64,000 bases of DNA from an uncultured Roseivirga sp. Lineage in GTDB: Bacteria > Bacteroidota > Bacteroidia > Cytophagales > Cyclobacteriaceae. The notes beneath the pieces were generated by a model. The model saw only the letters and a program-made list of their open reading frames with translations. It did no database searches and was not told the origin of the DNA. Each line of letters opens with the position of its first letter. The stretch's first letter is position 1. Positions 9,298-18,935 of this stretch are shown here, piece after piece. Position numbers and translations under genes: made by a program. The stretch is from NCBI GenBank assembly GCA_947493005.1, contig CANLOY010000004.1, forward strand, positions 124,001 to 188,000. The letters are read 5' to 3'.

Positions 9298-9894
9298 TTA
9301 TTGATTTTCCAGAATGATAGACTTTATCCATTCATTAGGTATCATATCAATTGTCAAGTTAATCCGATCTGTAGTCCCTGAGTTCACTACCCTGTGTGGA
9401 TCAGTTAGACGAAGATACCAGCATTCTCCAGGCTCCATAGAGACAATGGTGTCATTCAAGAAGAATTCAACATCTTCTCCTGAGTAAATAGGGACAGTAA
9501 GCCTTATTACCGACCTCTCAATTTGAAGCCCTAATGTAGGGTCAGTATGTTCCGCAACAACCTGTCCGGCTTCGAGCCTTAATAGCCTCACTAAAGTGAC
9601 TTTCGTGTGTTGACGAAAAGTGTCTACTACAGCTTTAAGATATGGCGAAGCTTTCATTGCCTCCGTATCCAACCAGTCAGTCCAGGAGCCGTCAGCATAA
9701 TCATCTGTAGGAGGAGGGAAAGGTAGTGAAGGGTCAACCTGATATGCAGGAGCTCTCAATGGTATAACATCATAATAAGTGAAGTCCTTTGAACATAAAG
9801 CTTGCACTTCAGTTCTCATTTTTTCTACATCAAAAGTAAATGGCAATTTTATACGGTCTGTGGCCGTATCAGTCGGTATTGTGATTGAACTCAT
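9298..9894 (-). CDS. Aspartyl/asparaginyl beta-hydroxylase-like 2OG-Fe(II) oxygenase
   Basis: 198 residues. The Fe(II) and 2-oxoglutarate motif is visible: EHTDPTLG (first His and Asp, about residues 115-117) and DPHRVVNSG (distal His, about 167) followed by DRINLTID with the Arg expected to bind 2-oxoglutarate. This matches the PF05118 group, which hydroxylates amino acids or peptidyl Asp/Asn. Bacterial members often act in amino-acid or natural-product modification. The substrate cannot be inferred. Divergent genes are absent; the M1 peptidase gene lies upstream on the same strand. Confidence 0.75.
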   Translation of the reverse strand: MSSITIPTDTATDRIKLPFTFDVEKMRTEVQALCSKDFTYYDVIPLRAPAYQVDPSLPFPPPTDDYADGSWTDWLDTEAMKASPYLKAVVDTFRQHTKVTLVRLLRLEAGQVVAEHTDPTLGLQIERSVIRLTVPIYSGEDVEFFLNDTIVSMEPGECWYLRLTDPHRVVNSGTTDRINLTIDMIPNEWIKSIILENQ

Positions 9895-9946
9895 ATGTGT
9901 GTGTTTTGGACTGAATTAACAGCTATTTACCGAAAAAATCAACAGT

Positions 9947-12214
9947 TTAGTGCTTTTGCATTGGGTTGCTGCCTTTTCTCTTGGTTCTTTTTGTAATGTT
10001 AAGTTTTACTAAATCAGGGTTTCCAGACCAAACGTTATTAGACATATCCGTATCAGCGATTTCATGGAAAGGATCCAGCTTAATGCTTATTACTTTCTGT
10101 TCAAATGGAAATACTTTTTTTATCATATAGTTATCATGTCTCCAGATTTCGGCAGGAATTCTCTTTATGGTTTTAGACCCATCTTCAAATTGAAACTCAA
10201 TAATTAGTGGCATTACCAACCCACCTATATTAGAAAACTGTAGTTCGTAGTAATTATAGTTGTGCTTAACCAGTGTTTGCTCTTCTTTAGATAGCGTTTT
10301 GAGGAATTCCTCATATTGTTTTTTTGCCTTTTCTGATTCACTTGCTGGTTTATAGTCCGAATAAAAGTCTCTCAATGATTTTTTTTGTTCCACGTTCGAT
10401 TGTCCTGAATCTTTGTCCCGAGTAACACTAAGCAATGGGATATCTTCTTTACTGTTATCATCGAACGTATTGATTTTGTAAAGTTTTACCTGGTCAAGAG
10501 CAATGTCCACATGGTCAGTCGTGTAGAACCAACCACGCCAAAACCAGTCTAAATCTACAGCAGAAGCATCTTCCATTGTTCTGAAGAAATCTTCTGGAGT
10601 TGGATGCTTAAATTTCCACCTTCGGGCATACTCTTTAAATGCAAAGTCGAATAGTTCTCGTCCCATAATGGTTTCGCGGAGTATGGTGAGGGCTGATGCT
10701 GTTTTTAAATACGCATTGCTACCAATACTAAAAATGGATTGAGGGTTTGTCATGATTGGTCGGGTTCGTGCCTTGTCTCCACTCATGTAGCTCAATATTG
10801 AAGAAGGGTTACCCATCCAGGTTGTATTGGCATAGTCCCATTGTCTTTCTGCTATTCCCATAATGAAAGTGTTTAGTCCTTCATCCATCCAAGCCCATTT
10901 ACGTTCATCAGAATTAATAATCATAGGAAAGTAATTGTGCCCTACCTCATGAATTATGGTTCCTATCATACCCCATTTTGTTCTTTCTGAATAAGTGCCA
11001 TCCGGCTCTGGCCTCACACCGTTGAAGGAGATCATAGGGTATTCCATACCTCCATTATTTGCTTCTACAGAAATAGCGACAGGATATGGGTAGTCAAAAA
11101 CATATTTTGAATAAACTTTTAAGGTGTGGGCAACTACTTCTGTTGAAAACTTACCCCATAGTGGGTTTGCCTCTTTGGGATAGAAAGACATGGCCATTAC
11201 TTTCTTATCACCGATAGATACTCCCATTGCATCCCAGATAAATTTCCTTGAGCTTGCAAAGGCAAAATCACGTACTTTTTCAGCTTTGAACCTCCATGTT
11301 TTTGAAGTTGATGATTTTTGTTTCTCAGTAGTTTCTGCTTCTTTCTGATTTATAATAAGAACAGGGACATCAGAAGTTCTGGCCTTTTCCAATCTCTTGA
11401 TTTGTTGATTCGTAAGTACTTCCCGAACGTTTTGCAGTTCTCCTGTTGAAGCTACAATATGATCTGCCGGGACAGTAATGCTCACATCAAAGTTTCCGAA
11501 GGTCAAGGCGAACTCAGCATCGCCTAAAAATTGCTGGTTTTGCCACCCCTCATTATGGCTAAAAACGGCTAACCGAGGATAAAACTGAGCTATGGAATAA
11601 AGGTAATTACCATCATCCTTAAAATATTCTAAACCGGAACGCCCTCCGTTTTTTGTTCGATCATTAATGTTATACCACCATTTAATACTCAATTCAGTTC
11701 TGGAATTTGGTAAAAGGGCTTCCGGTAGATCAACCCTCATCATAGTGTGGTTGATAGTAAAATTTAAATCATTACCGTCCGTATCTTTTACATGATCCAG
11801 TTTAAAGCCTCCATCAAAATTATTATGTATTGAGTTCAGTTGCTTCATCGTAACATTTTCGGAGAACTCTGATGAGTTATTGATACTAGATAAAGCTCCT
11901 CGTTGTCGCACGTTTTGATCGAGTTGTATCCATATATATTTCAGGGTATGAGGAGAGTTGTTGTGATAGACTATGGTCTCTTTGCCATATAGTCTTTGGT
12001 TCTTGTCATCAAGAGTAATGTCTATTGTATAGTCAGCTTTCTGTTGCCAGTAATCCTGGCCTGAACTTCCCATTGCTGTTCTAAAAGCATCGGGTGATGA
12101 CCATTCTGAATCCAGTTGTTTGAACTTTCCTTGCAAAGGAACTTGAGGAAATAATGGATGGTAAACAAAACTGCATAAAACAACCATTAATAAAGAGGTG
12201 CTGAAATTCTTCAT
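9947..12214 (-). CDS. Secreted M1-family zinc aminopeptidase
   Basis: 755 residues with an N-terminal signal peptide. The gluzincin motif is intact: HEVGH (about 421-425), then the third ligand Glu in WMDEGLNTF (about 444), and the substrate-binding GGMEYPM (GxMEN-like) loop precedes it. An N-terminal beta-sandwich (about 50-270) carries the typical YxG and LxQ patterns. Bacteroidota M1 enzymes of this kind are periplasmic or outer-membrane-facing and trim peptides. The C-terminus (KRTKRKGSNPMQKH) is basic and lacks a type IX sorting domain. Confidence 0.85.
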   Translation of the reverse strand: MKNFSTSLLMVVLCSFVYHPLFPQVPLQGKFKQLDSEWSSPDAFRTAMGSSGQDYWQQKADYTIDITLDDKNQRLYGKETIVYHNNSPHTLKYIWIQLDQNVRQRGALSSINNSSEFSENVTMKQLNSIHNNFDGGFKLDHVKDTDGNDLNFTINHTMMRVDLPEALLPNSRTELSIKWWYNINDRTKNGGRSGLEYFKDDGNYLYSIAQFYPRLAVFSHNEGWQNQQFLGDAEFALTFGNFDVSITVPADHIVASTGELQNVREVLTNQQIKRLEKARTSDVPVLIINQKEAETTEKQKSSTSKTWRFKAEKVRDFAFASSRKFIWDAMGVSIGDKKVMAMSFYPKEANPLWGKFSTEVVAHTLKVYSKYVFDYPYPVAISVEANNGGMEYPMISFNGVRPEPDGTYSERTKWGMIGTIIHEVGHNYFPMIINSDERKWAWMDEGLNTFIMGIAERQWDYANTTWMGNPSSILSYMSGDKARTRPIMTNPQSIFSIGSNAYLKTASALTILRETIMGRELFDFAFKEYARRWKFKHPTPEDFFRTMEDASAVDLDWFWRGWFYTTDHVDIALDQVKLYKINTFDDNSKEDIPLLSVTRDKDSGQSNVEQKKSLRDFYSDYKPASESEKAKKQYEEFLKTLSKEEQTLVKHNYNYYELQFSNIGGLVMPLIIEFQFEDGSKTIKRIPAEIWRHDNYMIKKVFPFEQKVISIKLDPFHEIADTDMSNNVWSGNPDLVKLNITKRTKRKGSNPMQKH

Positions 12215-12366
12215 TTTATATAAAGGTTAAAAAATGCCTGTATAGTGAGCTACTAACCTAACTCAGTAGAGTACCGATAAGAAAAGGCTCAATTAAAGGC
12301 TGTGTTAAATTATAGTCTAAAAAATGCACTTTAATGAACTTCTAAAATACTTCAAATTTTGAATAA

Positions 12367-12414
12367 AACCCCTGAATAACTTATATCGAGAAGAATACAT
12401 TGATTACAGGGGTT
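12367..12414 (-). terminator. Long-loop terminator after the CPBP protease gene
   Basis: On the minus strand AACCCCTG (12414-12407) pairs with CAGGGGTT (12374-12367) over a 32-nt loop, followed by TTATTC. Lies 50 nt beyond the CPBP stop codon. Confidence 0.45.
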
Positions 12415-12463
12415 GAAAAATATTTTGTGAAGTTGGTTTAGTAAAAAAGAGACAGCTATTGTG

Positions 12464-13357
12464 TTAATCAATTAGGCCCTTTTCATAGGTTTTCCAACCA
12501 ATAGGTCTCTTAGCGAAACGTGGATAGATCAACAGACTTACAAAAACAATGATTACAAGACTGATAAGGACTATTTGCATAGAAGATTCACTTGCAGTAT
12601 CTGTAATCTGTATCAAACTATTCGATTCAGTACCCATGAGTTGGTTCATGAAAACAAAGACTGTATGAAATCCAATGCTTGTCCAGGCCGATTTGGTCAG
12701 TAGTCTTAGATATTGCATAAAGCTGCCAAAGAAAATCATTGTTATAAAGTAGGAAGTTGTGATTCTGTCTGAGCCACCTATATAGACTTCATACCCAAGG
12801 ATGGTTTCTTGAATAAAGACCATAACAAATGGAAAGAATGCGAAAAGGGCAATAGAGAGGATACTACTGATTAGCTTATTGTATTTCATACCTAAGCTTG
12901 AATAAACGAAACCTCTGAAAAGCACTTCCTCTGGTAGGGCATCGGTTAATAAGGTGGAAATTAATACTACCGATAATGCCCAGAGTAGTGATGTTGATGT
13001 ATTTATTTTTATTCCTCCCCATCCAAAAGCGATAGAGATAAGCACAGTTATGATAATGGGTACAATGATTAGTCCCATTCCGAGTAGAAACTTTCTAAAC
13101 CATTTATTTGAGAGCTGGAAGTCAATGTTTGCAGGCTTAGAACGGAACCTTTTGCGTATTGCCCACACACCTGTTAGTACTAATATAGAAAACAATAACC
13201 CTCTGAGAAAATGATTGAGTTGGCCTTCAATTCCAATTTTTACCGACTCATAAGTGAATATGTTAACAAGGGCTACTCCTGCAGCCGCTAATAATAGGGC
13301 AAGAATCACTCTTATTCTTAACTCCTTATCAGTATGAAATTTTTGATCTTTATCCAT
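12464..13357 (-). CDS. CPBP-family intramembrane metalloprotease
   Basis: 297 residues from the ATG at 13357 (MDKDQKFH); the frame is open 22 codons further upstream but those lack protein character. About eight hydrophobic segments are visible. The CPBP/Abi motif EEVLFR (about residues 142-148) and a later FHTVFVF histidine motif (about 228) are the expected catalytic residues. The family covers CAAX-processing-like proteases and bacteriocin self-immunity proteins; physiological substrate unknown. It lies upstream of nothing co-directional except the LytTR pair further right, so co-regulation is possible. Confidence 0.8.
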   Translation of the reverse strand: MDKDQKFHTDKELRIRVILALLLAAAGVALVNIFTYESVKIGIEGQLNHFLRGLLFSILVLTGVWAIRKRFRSKPANIDFQLSNKWFRKFLLGMGLIIVPIIITVLISIAFGWGGIKINTSTSLLWALSVVLISTLLTDALPEEVLFRGFVYSSLGMKYNKLISSILSIALFAFFPFVMVFIQETILGYEVYIGGSDRITTSYFITMIFFGSFMQYLRLLTKSAWTSIGFHTVFVFMNQLMGTESNSLIQITDTASESSMQIVLISLVIIVFVSLLIYPRFAKRPIGWKTYEKGLID

Positions 13358-13483
13358 GTCTTTTGTATTTAGTAAGATCAAGGTACTGAGTGACTTAATG
13401 GAAGACTTTCTTAAAAAAGTCAACCATGGGTATTTGTAGATGAAACATGGGGTTTTCGAGCTTAAGAATTCTAAAAAGAATGG

Positions 13484-14245
13484 CTATATGCCATTAAGCC
13501 ATTTTCTAAATTCGGGAGTTCTACTGGTGCTGATGATCAGCTTTTCTGAATACCCCTTAACTTGAACTGCTAAGCGGTCGTTAAAGTAAGGCTCTATTTT
13601 ATCAATGTAATTTACGTTTATGATTTCTCCCCGATTGATTCTATAAAAAGTGTGTGGATTAAGTGTTTCTTCCAGCTCAGAAATTAGTTCAGAAAGTGGT
13701 AGTTTCTTTCCATTTGATTTGTATGCATATGGAATCCCATTCTGAGTGGCAACACAAGTGATGTCATTGATATCTAACAAGTATACTCCATTACCAACTT
13801 TGACAAGTAGTTTGGTTTTATACTTGTTGGAACGAGCATTCAGTAGACTTCGAACTTCATGGATGATTTCTTTAGAGGGAACATAGGGGTTTTTAAGCAT
13901 TTTAAACTTTTCAATCGCCTTTTTAATACCATCATATTCGAAAGGCTTTAACAGGTATGATATCCCATTGGTTTCAAAAGCTTCAAGCGCATATTGTTCA
14001 TAGGCAGTTGTAAATACTATTGGAACAGATAGTTCTAAATTGTCCAACGCTTGAAATACCTGGCCATCTAATAATTCAATATCAGAAAATATAAGGTCTG
14101 GCAGATTATTTGATTTAACCCAGGAGACAAGGGCTTTGTTGCTATCTACTAACCCCACAACTTGTATTGACTTGTCATACATATGTATCAAATCTACGAG
14201 TCGATTTGCTGCTGGTAATTCATCTTCAATGATCAATATTCTCAT
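13484..14245 (-). CDS. LytTR-family response regulator
   Basis: 253 residues. REC domain at 1-120 with acidic residues IEDE, phospho-acceptor Asp in DLIFSDIEL (about residue 55), Thr in VFTTAYEQYA and Lys in YLLKPF. LytTR DNA-binding domain at about 145-253 (FYRINRGEIINVNYIDKIEPYFNDR). The first 20 nt of its gene overlap the end of the upstream histidine kinase gene, so the two are translationally coupled. The ATG at 14245 is preferred to the GTG one codon before. Target genes unknown; the adjacent CPBP and M1 genes are candidates. Confidence 0.9.
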   Translation of the reverse strand: MRILIIEDELPAANRLVDLIHMYDKSIQVVGLVDSNKALVSWVKSNNLPDLIFSDIELLDGQVFQALDNLELSVPIVFTTAYEQYALEAFETNGISYLLKPFEYDGIKKAIEKFKMLKNPYVPSKEIIHEVRSLLNARSNKYKTKLLVKVGNGVYLLDINDITCVATQNGIPYAYKSNGKKLPLSELISELEETLNPHTFYRINRGEIINVNYIDKIEPYFNDRLAVQVKGYSEKLIISTSRTPEFRKWLNGI

Positions 14246-15293
14246 CACTAACTCTTTTGATTAAAGGGATTTTCACAATAAAATTATCTCCTTGAATTCC
14301 GTATGTTAATTTTCTTCCAATAGCTAGTTGACATCTTTCGTTCAAGTTTTTTAAGCCTGTTCCACTACCTGATTCATGAGGCAGAAGAGACTTTGCTCTA
14401 ACCTCATTTTTAACTAGCATTTCCTGTTCAGTTACTTTGAGATAAACTATCAGGGGCTTGGTTCTGTCGCCACTGTTGTGTTTGATTACGTTTTCTATGA
14501 CTACCTGCAGAGACATAGGTACAACCAGAACCTCTGATGGATTTGTCAAAGGTGAGTGTGTTTTTAATTCGTATGCTGAACCGAACCTATGTCTCATTAA
14601 TTCGAAATAGTGCTCAATAAAATCGAGTTCATCGGACAAGGCTACCAAATCATCTCCAATGCTCGATGTAAAATATCTGTAGATTGAAGAGAGACTTTTT
14701 GTAAAGTCCAGCGCTTCATGTTGATCGGGGCCAATAAGAGAGGTTAGTGTATTAAGATTGTTAAAAAGAAAATGAGGGTTCATTTGTTGCCTAAGTGTTT
14801 TTAGCTCTAACTCAGTCTTGGCCTTTTCTGTAATCGTGAGTCTCTGTTCCAGCTCGTTATATTCTTTTAAATAAAGGTACCCTGTATATGCATTGCTGAT
14901 TATGAAATGATGAAAAGTAAAAATGATGGCATTGCCTATTACATAATAGATATCTCTTTGCTGTCCAAGGAGGTATTCTATGGATACCATAAGACTAGCT
15001 ACTATAGCACTGAAAATCAATAGGCTCAGAAACAGGATTTTCAGGTATTTAAATGCAATGCGTTGTGGCCTTTTACTAATGAGTCGTTTTGCCAATAGCA
15101 CGCAGTACAAAGAGATCAAACTAGTGAAAAACAAGAATAGGGTACCCTCCCAGGGAATTGAGATAGCAGTTGTATTTCTAGTGCTTTCAGGGGAGGTGAC
15201 GAGTTGTATGAAGTAGGTATAAAATGCATCAAAAAAGAATAGCAGAATTAACCACCAATAATTCCTGTGCTTTCTTTTTATTCCTTTAGGCAT
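14226..15293 (-). CDS. LytS-type sensor histidine kinase
   Basis: 355 residues. Four hydrophobic segments occupy roughly residues 10-150, followed by a coiled stretch (YNELEQRLTITEKAKTELELKTLRQQ) and the His_kinase motif QMNPHFLFNNLNT with the phosphorylated His near 170. The ATPase part is seen in VVIENVIKHN and GTGLKNLNERC. It is the cognate kinase of the overlapping LytTR regulator. No extracellular sensor domain is visible, so the signal is likely membrane-borne. Confidence 0.9.
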   Translation of the reverse strand: MPKGIKRKHRNYWWLILLFFFDAFYTYFIQLVTSPESTRNTTAISIPWEGTLFLFFTSLISLYCVLLAKRLISKRPQRIAFKYLKILFLSLLIFSAIVASLMVSIEYLLGQQRDIYYVIGNAIIFTFHHFIISNAYTGYLYLKEYNELEQRLTITEKAKTELELKTLRQQMNPHFLFNNLNTLTSLIGPDQHEALDFTKSLSSIYRYFTSSIGDDLVALSDELDFIEHYFELMRHRFGSAYELKTHSPLTNPSEVLVVPMSLQVVIENVIKHNSGDRTKPLIVYLKVTEQEMLVKNEVRAKSLLPHESGSGTGLKNLNERCQLAIGRKLTYGIQGDNFIVKIPLIKRVSDENIDH

Positions 15294-15419
15294 CTCTGCA
15301 AGTTAGACGATTGAAGTATGTAACTGGTAATCACAAATATGAAATGCTGGAATTATGTGGTGAAACAGGGGTGAATTCGCCTGAGTTATCTATTGCCTTT
15401 AATCGAAACGAGGTAGCAC

Positions 15420-18400
15420 CTACTTTGACTTTCGCCTCTTTTTCTCTTTACCCAAAGAAACTTTGTAGTCATCGGTTGTGCCAATTACTTTTACATTGAC
15501 AAATTTGGTACGTTTCGATTCATCCCTGTATTGAATTTCATCCACTTGGTCAGAGTTGTCTTTCCCTTTCTTGCTAAAGAGCTTTTGTATACCGGCTTTG
15601 GCGACCACTTTTAATGGAATACGCAGATAATACTCTATGCTTTGATCAAGGCCTTGTGTTCCTGATACTTCAAAATAGCCAAGTGTTGTATTGATATTCA
15701 TACTAGGGATGTTTAAGTCCCCATTCTTTAAGTTGAGTGTATTCTTCAAAGTATCGAAACGGACATTGTTCAGGTTTTTGTCGGTGAAATAGTCAGACAT
15801 GGCATCAAAAGCTGCGAAGTTATTCAAGCTTCCGTTTAATACTTCTATATCCATTTCTAACTCTGAACGATCGATAGCGGGTATCAGATCAGGGTGCATG
15901 TGAATAGCACCTGTGACCCGTCCTGTCAATTGCCCATGAAGGTTATCAGATATCAATTGATCTTGCCCGAAATTATCGAACTTGAACAATAGCTTGTCCA
16001 GGTCAATATTTTCAAGCTGCATATCTGGGCTAAAGTAAATTGTATCTGGATTGGAGCCATTAAAGTAGCCTTTCAATCTCATTTCACCACCCGCTGCTTT
16101 CATAGACATTGTGTCTATATAAAGGTAATGGTCGGATTGCATTCTACCTTCAAGAACAAAGTCATCCAATAGATATTTGTGGTAGTTCATTTCACCTATA
16201 TCAAATTTGAAATCCATATTGGTGAAAGGAAGATCAAAGACATTAAATCCAGCTTCATGATCAACCATATGAGTAACCGAATCCTCAGTAGGAGGGACAT
16301 AGCTGAACAACTGGTCAAAATCAAGCTTTGGACTTTTTAGAGTAAACTGATGAGCTTTATGAAGTGTATCTGCACCTAAGTAATAGGTGAGGTTTGAGGT
16401 GAACAGTGAATTTCCCACCTTGCCTCCAAAGTCACTTACTTCGAGGCGGCTGCTATCAGCATAGATGTTTCCTGAAAAATTCTCGAAGCGTACGCCATGC
16501 TCTTCCATTTCGGCTTCGATCTTATCGATATCCACCTTTATCTGATTAAGCTTTTGATCAAAAACCATTGTGGATACACCATGGAGTTTCAGGTTTTTAA
16601 ACTCTTCTTCTCTGTAATCCTCAGGTATGTAATTTTCACCTCCATAAGAGAGTACATTTTTCAGCTGGATCAATGAAGAGTTAAGGTTGAAGTCAATTTC
16701 AGTAGTGCCAGTTGGTTTTTCCTGAAACCAGAGGTCATAGTGTTTTAGCTTCCCATCAAAGTGGAAGTCACTACGATCCAGCATACCAGTAAAATCAATT
16801 ACTTTGAAGTCTGTGGAGTCAATAACAATGTCCGCATTAAAGTCGTGAAGCACATGAGGGTAGTGAGTAAGTTTGGCGGTTAATTCGCTAATAAAAAATT
16901 CACCTAGTGGTAAGTTTGGAGATTCAGTAAAGGCCCTTGCAGAACTATTGAATCTGAAGCCAAGAGAAAGATCTTTTATTTGTTCATCAAAGCCAGTACT
17001 ATCCGAAGGCGTGCGGGTAATTTCCAGTATGTCTATCAAATTAGACTTGATGTCAAGGTGAGCTTGAACTGGTAAATCTGTATGATGAATAATTGCAGGC
17101 AGGTCTGAGATGTCTGCCGTGAAACTGATATCTGAATTACCTGTTTTAAGTGTGAATTGTTCAATTTTTGCCTTATGACCATCCATCGATGCCTTCACAT
17201 TAATGTCTCTGAAAGGAAGGTGGAAATCGGGACTATTGAAATTGAGGTTCTCTACCATCAGTTCGGTAAAGTAACTTTCGTTCAGTTTTTCTATTGTTTT
17301 TGTAGGGTCGTTTAAGTCAATGATGTCGTGGAAGTTCATATTTAAAGCTACTTTTCCACTCACATCTTCCAGGTTTTCTATGCTAAGGAAGTCGGTAAGG
17401 AAATCCAGATTAAAGGTAGACTTGACCTGCATTTTAATATCTGGAGACTCAAAATTCTTTACAGAAACAGCTCCTTCGAAAGTACCTGTTTCGGGTCTGG
17501 CCTTAAAGTCTTCAATAGTTAAAGACATAGTACTCGGATGATTTTTTTCTCCATTGGTAAAGTGGCCTTTAAAGAAAAGATCATTTACACCCTTGTCTAC
17601 TAATGTGTTTTCTACAAATGCTTCGGCACACCCAAAGTCTATTTCAATGTGAGGAGACATACCGTAGGCTGCCGGGCCTTTAACAGATGCGTCAAAAAAG
17701 ACACTTCCTCCATTTTCATAGCGACTGAGTAAAGGGCTGAACTCTTCAGGTACAAATGCCAGAAAGAGGTCGAAGTTAGGTTTTTGTCCACTAAATTTCA
17801 GGTCAAGATCAAGATTGTTCTTTACATCTATATTACCTTCCATTAGAAAAGAAGCCTTCTCAATTAGCAATTCAGAAGGAGTGATGTTTAACAACTGCTC
17901 ATCCAGATCAAAGTCGATTGCGGTATTAAATGATACATGCTTGTGATGAAGAAAAGAGGTGTCTCCATCAAGTATAAGATTAAAGAGTAATTTGGTATCC
18001 AGGGTAGCCTTAACCTGTTCCTGGTCAATAGCAAAACTGGATTTGATATTTTCAATGAAAGCTTCTGCAATAAGATTATTGGCTTCATTAATTTTAAGCA
18101 GGTCAATATTCTCAAGTTCTATTGCCTGTAACTTTAAATGAATAGTGCTTTCTCCAGAGTCTATAGATTCAGTGGTTGCAGAAGGAGAACCAAAAGCATC
18201 TGTCATATTCAGAGAACCATCTTCATATTGTATCAGCTTTACATAGCCATTGCTGAGCTTTAACTTTTTAACATCGTATGTGCCTTTTATAATCGACCAG
18301 AAGTCAAAGCCAACGTAAGCGTCAGAAACCTGAACTATTGGCGATTCTGACAGTGCTTTGTTTTCATAGATATGAATGTCCTGTATGTCAATTGAGATAT

Positions 18401-18608
18401 AGGGAAAGTTCTGGAATGCGGAAATCTTGGTGTCGGCTATTTCAACTCTGCCATTTAAACCTTGATTCACTTGCTCTAAAGCTTTAGCGATTAATTCATC
18501 CTTTTTGAAATACGCAATTGCTGCTACACTAGAGAATAGTAAGCCAAAGACCAGTAGAAAAATGATCATTATTTTTTTCCATTTTTTCGGCTTGGTTGTT
18601 TTCGACAT
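15420..18608 (-). CDS. AsmA-family inner-membrane-anchored protein
   Basis: 1,062 residues. A basic start and one transmembrane helix (about 12-32: IMIIFLLVFGLLFSSVAAIAYF) are followed by an AsmA N-terminal domain and about 1,000 residues of repeated beta strands (IDIQDIHIYENKAL, then many DLDLKFSG- and NLDFLTDFL-type units). The C-terminal part has the AsmA-2 pattern (LNGSLNNF, LKNGDLNIPSMNINTTLGYFEVSGTQGL). Relatives are bridge-like phospholipid transporters (TamB/YhdP/AsmA) between the membranes. The terminal KKRRKSK tail is highly basic. Monocistronic. Confidence 0.85.
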   Translation of the reverse strand: MSKTTKPKKWKKIMIIFLLVFGLLFSSVAAIAYFKKDELIAKALEQVNQGLNGRVEIADTKISAFQNFPYISIDIQDIHIYENKALSESPIVQVSDAYVGFDFWSIIKGTYDVKKLKLSNGYVKLIQYEDGSLNMTDAFGSPSATTESIDSGESTIHLKLQAIELENIDLLKINEANNLIAEAFIENIKSSFAIDQEQVKATLDTKLLFNLILDGDTSFLHHKHVSFNTAIDFDLDEQLLNITPSELLIEKASFLMEGNIDVKNNLDLDLKFSGQKPNFDLFLAFVPEEFSPLLSRYENGGSVFFDASVKGPAAYGMSPHIEIDFGCAEAFVENTLVDKGVNDLFFKGHFTNGEKNHPSTMSLTIEDFKARPETGTFEGAVSVKNFESPDIKMQVKSTFNLDFLTDFLSIENLEDVSGKVALNMNFHDIIDLNDPTKTIEKLNESYFTELMVENLNFNSPDFHLPFRDINVKASMDGHKAKIEQFTLKTGNSDISFTADISDLPAIIHHTDLPVQAHLDIKSNLIDILEITRTPSDSTGFDEQIKDLSLGFRFNSSARAFTESPNLPLGEFFISELTAKLTHYPHVLHDFNADIVIDSTDFKVIDFTGMLDRSDFHFDGKLKHYDLWFQEKPTGTTEIDFNLNSSLIQLKNVLSYGGENYIPEDYREEEFKNLKLHGVSTMVFDQKLNQIKVDIDKIEAEMEEHGVRFENFSGNIYADSSRLEVSDFGGKVGNSLFTSNLTYYLGADTLHKAHQFTLKSPKLDFDQLFSYVPPTEDSVTHMVDHEAGFNVFDLPFTNMDFKFDIGEMNYHKYLLDDFVLEGRMQSDHYLYIDTMSMKAAGGEMRLKGYFNGSNPDTIYFSPDMQLENIDLDKLLFKFDNFGQDQLISDNLHGQLTGRVTGAIHMHPDLIPAIDRSELEMDIEVLNGSLNNFAAFDAMSDYFTDKNLNNVRFDTLKNTLNLKNGDLNIPSMNINTTLGYFEVSGTQGLDQSIEYYLRIPLKVVAKAGIQKLFSKKGKDNSDQVDEIQYRDESKRTKFVNVKVIGTTDDYKVSLGKEKKRRKSK

Positions 18609-18673
18609 AGAATAAACGAGTTTCTTTTCCTTGACTATATGCTTTAAAGCTTACTTTGAAGATAACGGCATTT

Positions 18674-18871
18674 CTATAGAATGTCATCTCTATCCGATTC
18701 ATTTTTTAAGTTACCCCTGTTAAATACAACAAAAGAATAATCGGACATCCATTCTTCAATTGTGCTTTTAATCAATAGAGGAAGTTCATAAGAGTAATAC
18801 AGAGGATACTCTATCTCTACAAAGGTGCTTGGAAACCCGTATTCATCTTGGTTTGAAAAAAATAGATTAAA
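18674..18871 (-). pseudogene. Possible remnant of a small gene, no start codon
   Basis: A 65-codon open frame has protein-like content (DEYGFPSTFVEIEY, YYSYELPLLIKST, EEWMSDYSFVVF) but no ATG/GTG near its 5' end and a TAA immediately upstream. A T7 run (A7 in the other strand) sits at its beginning, and a GTG-started frame at 18891 would read into it after a one-base shift. Family not recognised. It lies in the 327-nt divergent region between the AsmA-like and amidohydrolase genes, which otherwise shows no feature. Confidence 0.3.
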
Positions 18872-18935
18872 TTATCAAAGAGTTTTTTCACACAACCAGA
18901 GACCTTATATAGTTTCGAAATAGCCTCGACTAATT

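Noticed and set aside
9116-9331. 71-codon frame bridging the cupin and oxygenase genes
   Set aside because: Overlaps both genes and has basic, random-looking content; likely noise.
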